Source of the DNA: Amorphophallus konjac
Lineage: Eukaryota > Streptophyta > Magnoliopsida > Alismatales > Araceae
Reading direction: 5' to 3'
DNA length: 64,000 nucleotides
Assembly: GCA_022559845.1 (NCBI GenBank)
Contig: CM040121.1
Location: forward strand, 509,744,566-509,808,565
In this document: positions 61,940-64,000 of the stretch, one piece after another
How positions within the stretch are numbered: the stretch's first letter is position 1
Layout of the letters: each line of letters starts with the position of its first letter
Notes under the pieces: generated by a model
Told to the model about the DNA's origin: nothing
Seen by the model: only the letters and a program-made list of their open reading frames with translations
Databases searched by the model: none
Translations under genes and position numbers: made by a program

Positions 61940-63037
61940 TGTTAGTGTTGGTGTGCTACAGGCCAATTTCGGGTCGGGTAGGCCCAATAGTTGTACGATC
62001 TTGTTCATTATTAATAAAGTGGTGTTTGAGCATAAATATGCGATTGTGTTACTTTACGTTGTCCCTAGGATATGTGGTTGTAATGTCAGCTCGAGATGGG
62101 ATCTCGAACATGAGATTGACTTTACATGTACACATAACTTAAACTGTTCCTGGTTGGAGGATAATCACTCGGGGAATTTGATTACCTATTAAACCAGTAC
62201 ACATGATGTGTCAGTGACCAGTCTCATGGTCATTGGTGCGGGGCACCAACACATATGTGTAGGTGTATGTCCTTGGAGGATGTACACTGAACTGATCCGC
62301 TATTGGATCTTCAGATGGTTGATTATACCTAATGTTAACTGAAAATCTAACTGTCTCAGTAGCATCGTTGGTCCTTTGACCTGAGATATTGATCGGATCT
62401 TACACGAGGTCTGGAATGGTTTAATTACTTGGCTAAGTGACTTAAACCATAAGTCATGAGTTGCCGAGTCATTAACCACTCCAGGATACGTGTGAAGATC
62501 ATCAATGGTCAAGAGGGGATCGCTCACTGTCGGGTATATATCAGACAGTTAATGGGTCATGACATTGACGCTCCGTTAAATCCCTGGCCAGGGTCGTATG
62601 AGTTCGTTTAGAACGGACGTCATACACTTTAAGGAGGTCATAGTTAAATGGCACGATCATGGGGTTTGACAGAAACCTCTTAGGCTTAAGCAAGCACATA
62701 AGCTTAAGAGAGGAGGATTAGCTCCTCCCCTCTTCCACCTTCTTGCTCCCTTTCTACAGAAGGTGAAAAGGGCCGGGGAAGGTCGTTCCGGGGGTGTTAC
62801 CGTCACCGCAAGGGTCCGTGTGGATCTACTCTAGAGGCCGTACAGCTGTGCGGCTCGATATTCTACATCGGGCATCGCGGACAGCGTCGTTCCGCGCAAG
62901 GTGAAACACGTAACCCGTAATTAGGGTACTAGAAACACCGATTAGAGCACAGATGAAGCTTTCCATAACACCGGAATCGGGCAAAAGAATTTTTGTTATC
63001 CGCTGCGTCGCCCGTAGGTGCTGGGCGAAACCTTACA
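61940..63037 (+). repeat. Copia 3' LTR (1098 bp)
   Basis: TGTTAGTGTTGG to AACCTTACA, followed by the AGTGG duplication. Differences from the 5' LTR are scattered substitutions and a few short indels. Confidence 0.95.
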
Positions 63038-63416
63038 AGTGGTCCTTTGCCTACCAGCGCTGCCGGTGGGGTTAGTGCGCGTGCTTCTCATGTGAAAGCC
63101 CCTGCTACTCGTGGTCGGCCTCCTGTCGGTTCACAGGCTGCTCCCCCGAAGGCGGGTCCTAGCAACCCATGGCCTCTTCTCCCCTCGGCTTCTACTGCAA
63201 AGGACTTGGGTGTTAGTCCTTCTTCTGCACCGCCCTCCTTTGCTCAGGTCCTTCTTCAAGCAGCATCACCTTTGCCCCCCCCCCCATCGCTGCCCACAGC
63301 CCTGCTTTTATATACTTGGGGGAGCCTGTAGCATTCTTCACCTTGGATGAGATCAACACCTCATGTAAACCACTTGAGTTTGCCATCGTTGCCAAGACAC
63401 CTTTGGGTAGACCGGC
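63038..63416 (+). pseudogene. L1-like LINE ORF1, copy B, continuation
   Basis: Picks up exactly where 54778 stopped (GPLPTSAAGGVSARASHVKAP), through SSAPPSFAQVLLQAASP, a C-tract, and the DUF4283 start (EFAIVAKTPLGRPA in another frame). Cut at 63416 by the next insertion. Confidence 0.82.
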
Positions 63417-64000
63417 TGTGGACGCAATTTTTTATCAATTTTCATTATCGTGGTTCGTTTATTCGGTTTGTTAAGTGCGTGGGCGTGCCAGTCACCGGAG
63501 TGACAATTTATTCGGGCTCCGAAGAACCCATAGTGCGCTCGACCTGACTTCATTAGACGATTGTGTGGTTCGTGTCGGGACCAGATCCTGTCGTATCGTA
63601 AAGGTCACGATGTCATTTACATCTCCCATACGAGGGAACACCCTTGATCAATTATCGAAATTAGGGGCCCTGCGGTCGAAAGGACTGATACTAACTACAC
63701 GAGAAAGAAGCAGGAACAAATCACATTGAGGTTCGCATCGGGATACGGGCCACGGGCTATATTGGTCACTCGTAGACCTTTTTCATGTACGGACGAAGGT
63801 CCGTGTTAGAAACGCGGTGGAAGCCGGAACGAATCCGTTCAAATGTCTGCCGAGCGCGCGGTAATTTTAATAATGGCTTGAAAATGGTTCGGTCTTGAGA
63901 AACGGGTCCGGTCTAATCAGAATGTCGGCCCGGGGTGAGGTCGGGTCGTGGCCGTATTGAGGCAGTCCCCGTGACTCAGGCCCGACCTACAGGGGCAGCA
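63417..64000. mobile_element. Start of another LTR-like insertion in LINE copy B
   Basis: LINE homology with copy A ends at GACCGGCT (63417); the new sequence starts TGTGGACGC. Bases 63475-63660 resemble 45590-45760 (GCGTGCCAGTCAC, GTGACAATTT, GTGCGCTCGA, GTCGGGACCAGA, ACACCCTTGAT). The right end lies beyond the window, so its type is inferred from this relationship. Confidence 0.55.

Larger units (their letters stand above)
54779..63037 (+). mobile_element. Complete Ty1/Copia retrotransposon (defective coding)
   Basis: LTRs 54779-55879 and 61940-63037, perfect AGTGG duplications (54774-54778 and 63038-63042), iMet PBS, gag, PR, IN, RT, RNase H and polypurine tract in order. By eye the LTRs differ at roughly 4-5% over the first 520 bases, so this is one of the younger insertions. 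Gag has one frameshift. Pol stays in one frame but carries several in-frame stops. It interrupts LINE copy B and is absent from copy A. Confidence 0.95.

Noticed and set aside
1..64000. Ordinary host genes, tRNA or rRNA genes
   Set aside because: Reading both strands I found only retroelement domains and low-complexity frames; tRNA-like matches are primer binding sites of 12-16 bases.

Overview
This window is plant nuclear DNA, almost certainly angiosperm intergenic heterochromatin from a large, repeat-rich genome. I find no convincing host gene, tRNA, rRNA, CRISPR array or bacterial operon. Every recognisable coding region is retrotransposon-derived: Ty1/Copia, Ty3/Gypsy chromovirus and Tat lineages, and an L1-like LINE ORF1. 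Nearly all are broken by stops and frameshifts. The species cannot be named from the sequence.

Layout, left to right. (1) 1-9826: a Sirevirus-like Copia on the minus strand. It has pol remnants, a gag of about 627-646 codons, a PBS and a 2.7-kb 5' LTR; its 3' LTR lies beyond the left edge. (2) 10920-33027: a Ty3/Gypsy Tat-lineage element on the minus strand, with 5-bp target duplications ATACG on both sides. It carries an antisense extra ORF and a 52-bp minisatellite. Three later insertions interrupt it: a non-autonomous chromovirus derivative (16797-22333), a one-LTR Copia fragment (23083-25488) and a plus-strand Copia solo LTR (26276-28688). (3) 33263-38938: a solo Sirevirus-like LTR (target duplication TCTAT), itself invaded by a 5'-truncated relative of the non-autonomous chromovirus (34549-36957, target duplication TGAAG). 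(4) about 39150-40504: LINE ORF1, copy A. (5) 40505-52487: a minus-strand chromovirus (gag, PR, RT, RH, IN, chromodomain) with a roughly 3.5-kb solo-LTR-like insertion near 45.5-49.1 kb. (6) 52488-54778 and 63038-63416: a second copy of the Tat gag start, Tat LTR, flank and LINE ORF1 found at 31709-40504. This is a tandem segmental duplication with the chromovirus at the junction. (7) 54779-63037: a complete plus-strand Copia (LTRs 1101 and 1098 bp, target duplication AGTGG) inserted in LINE copy B. (8) 63417-64000: the start of another LTR-like insertion.

The empty sites read cleanly, and two Tat reading frames are restored when inserts are removed, so the nesting order can be deduced. The Tat element came first. 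Then came its inserts and the duplication around the chromovirus. The solo LTR in copy A and the Copia and last LTR in copy B came later.

The most unusual material is non-coding or non-autonomous. The Sirevirus-like LTRs carry tandem arrays of small hairpins whose arms differ from unit to unit while staying complementary, placed downstream of the TATA box. Their U3 regions hold dozens of copies of an 11-nt motif. The chromovirus derivative encodes a gag fragment joined to a GCPGPP-repeat region, an integrase C-terminus and a decayed chromodomain. This family, and one Copia fragment, appear to have integrated with only one genuine LTR end while still producing 5-bp target duplications.
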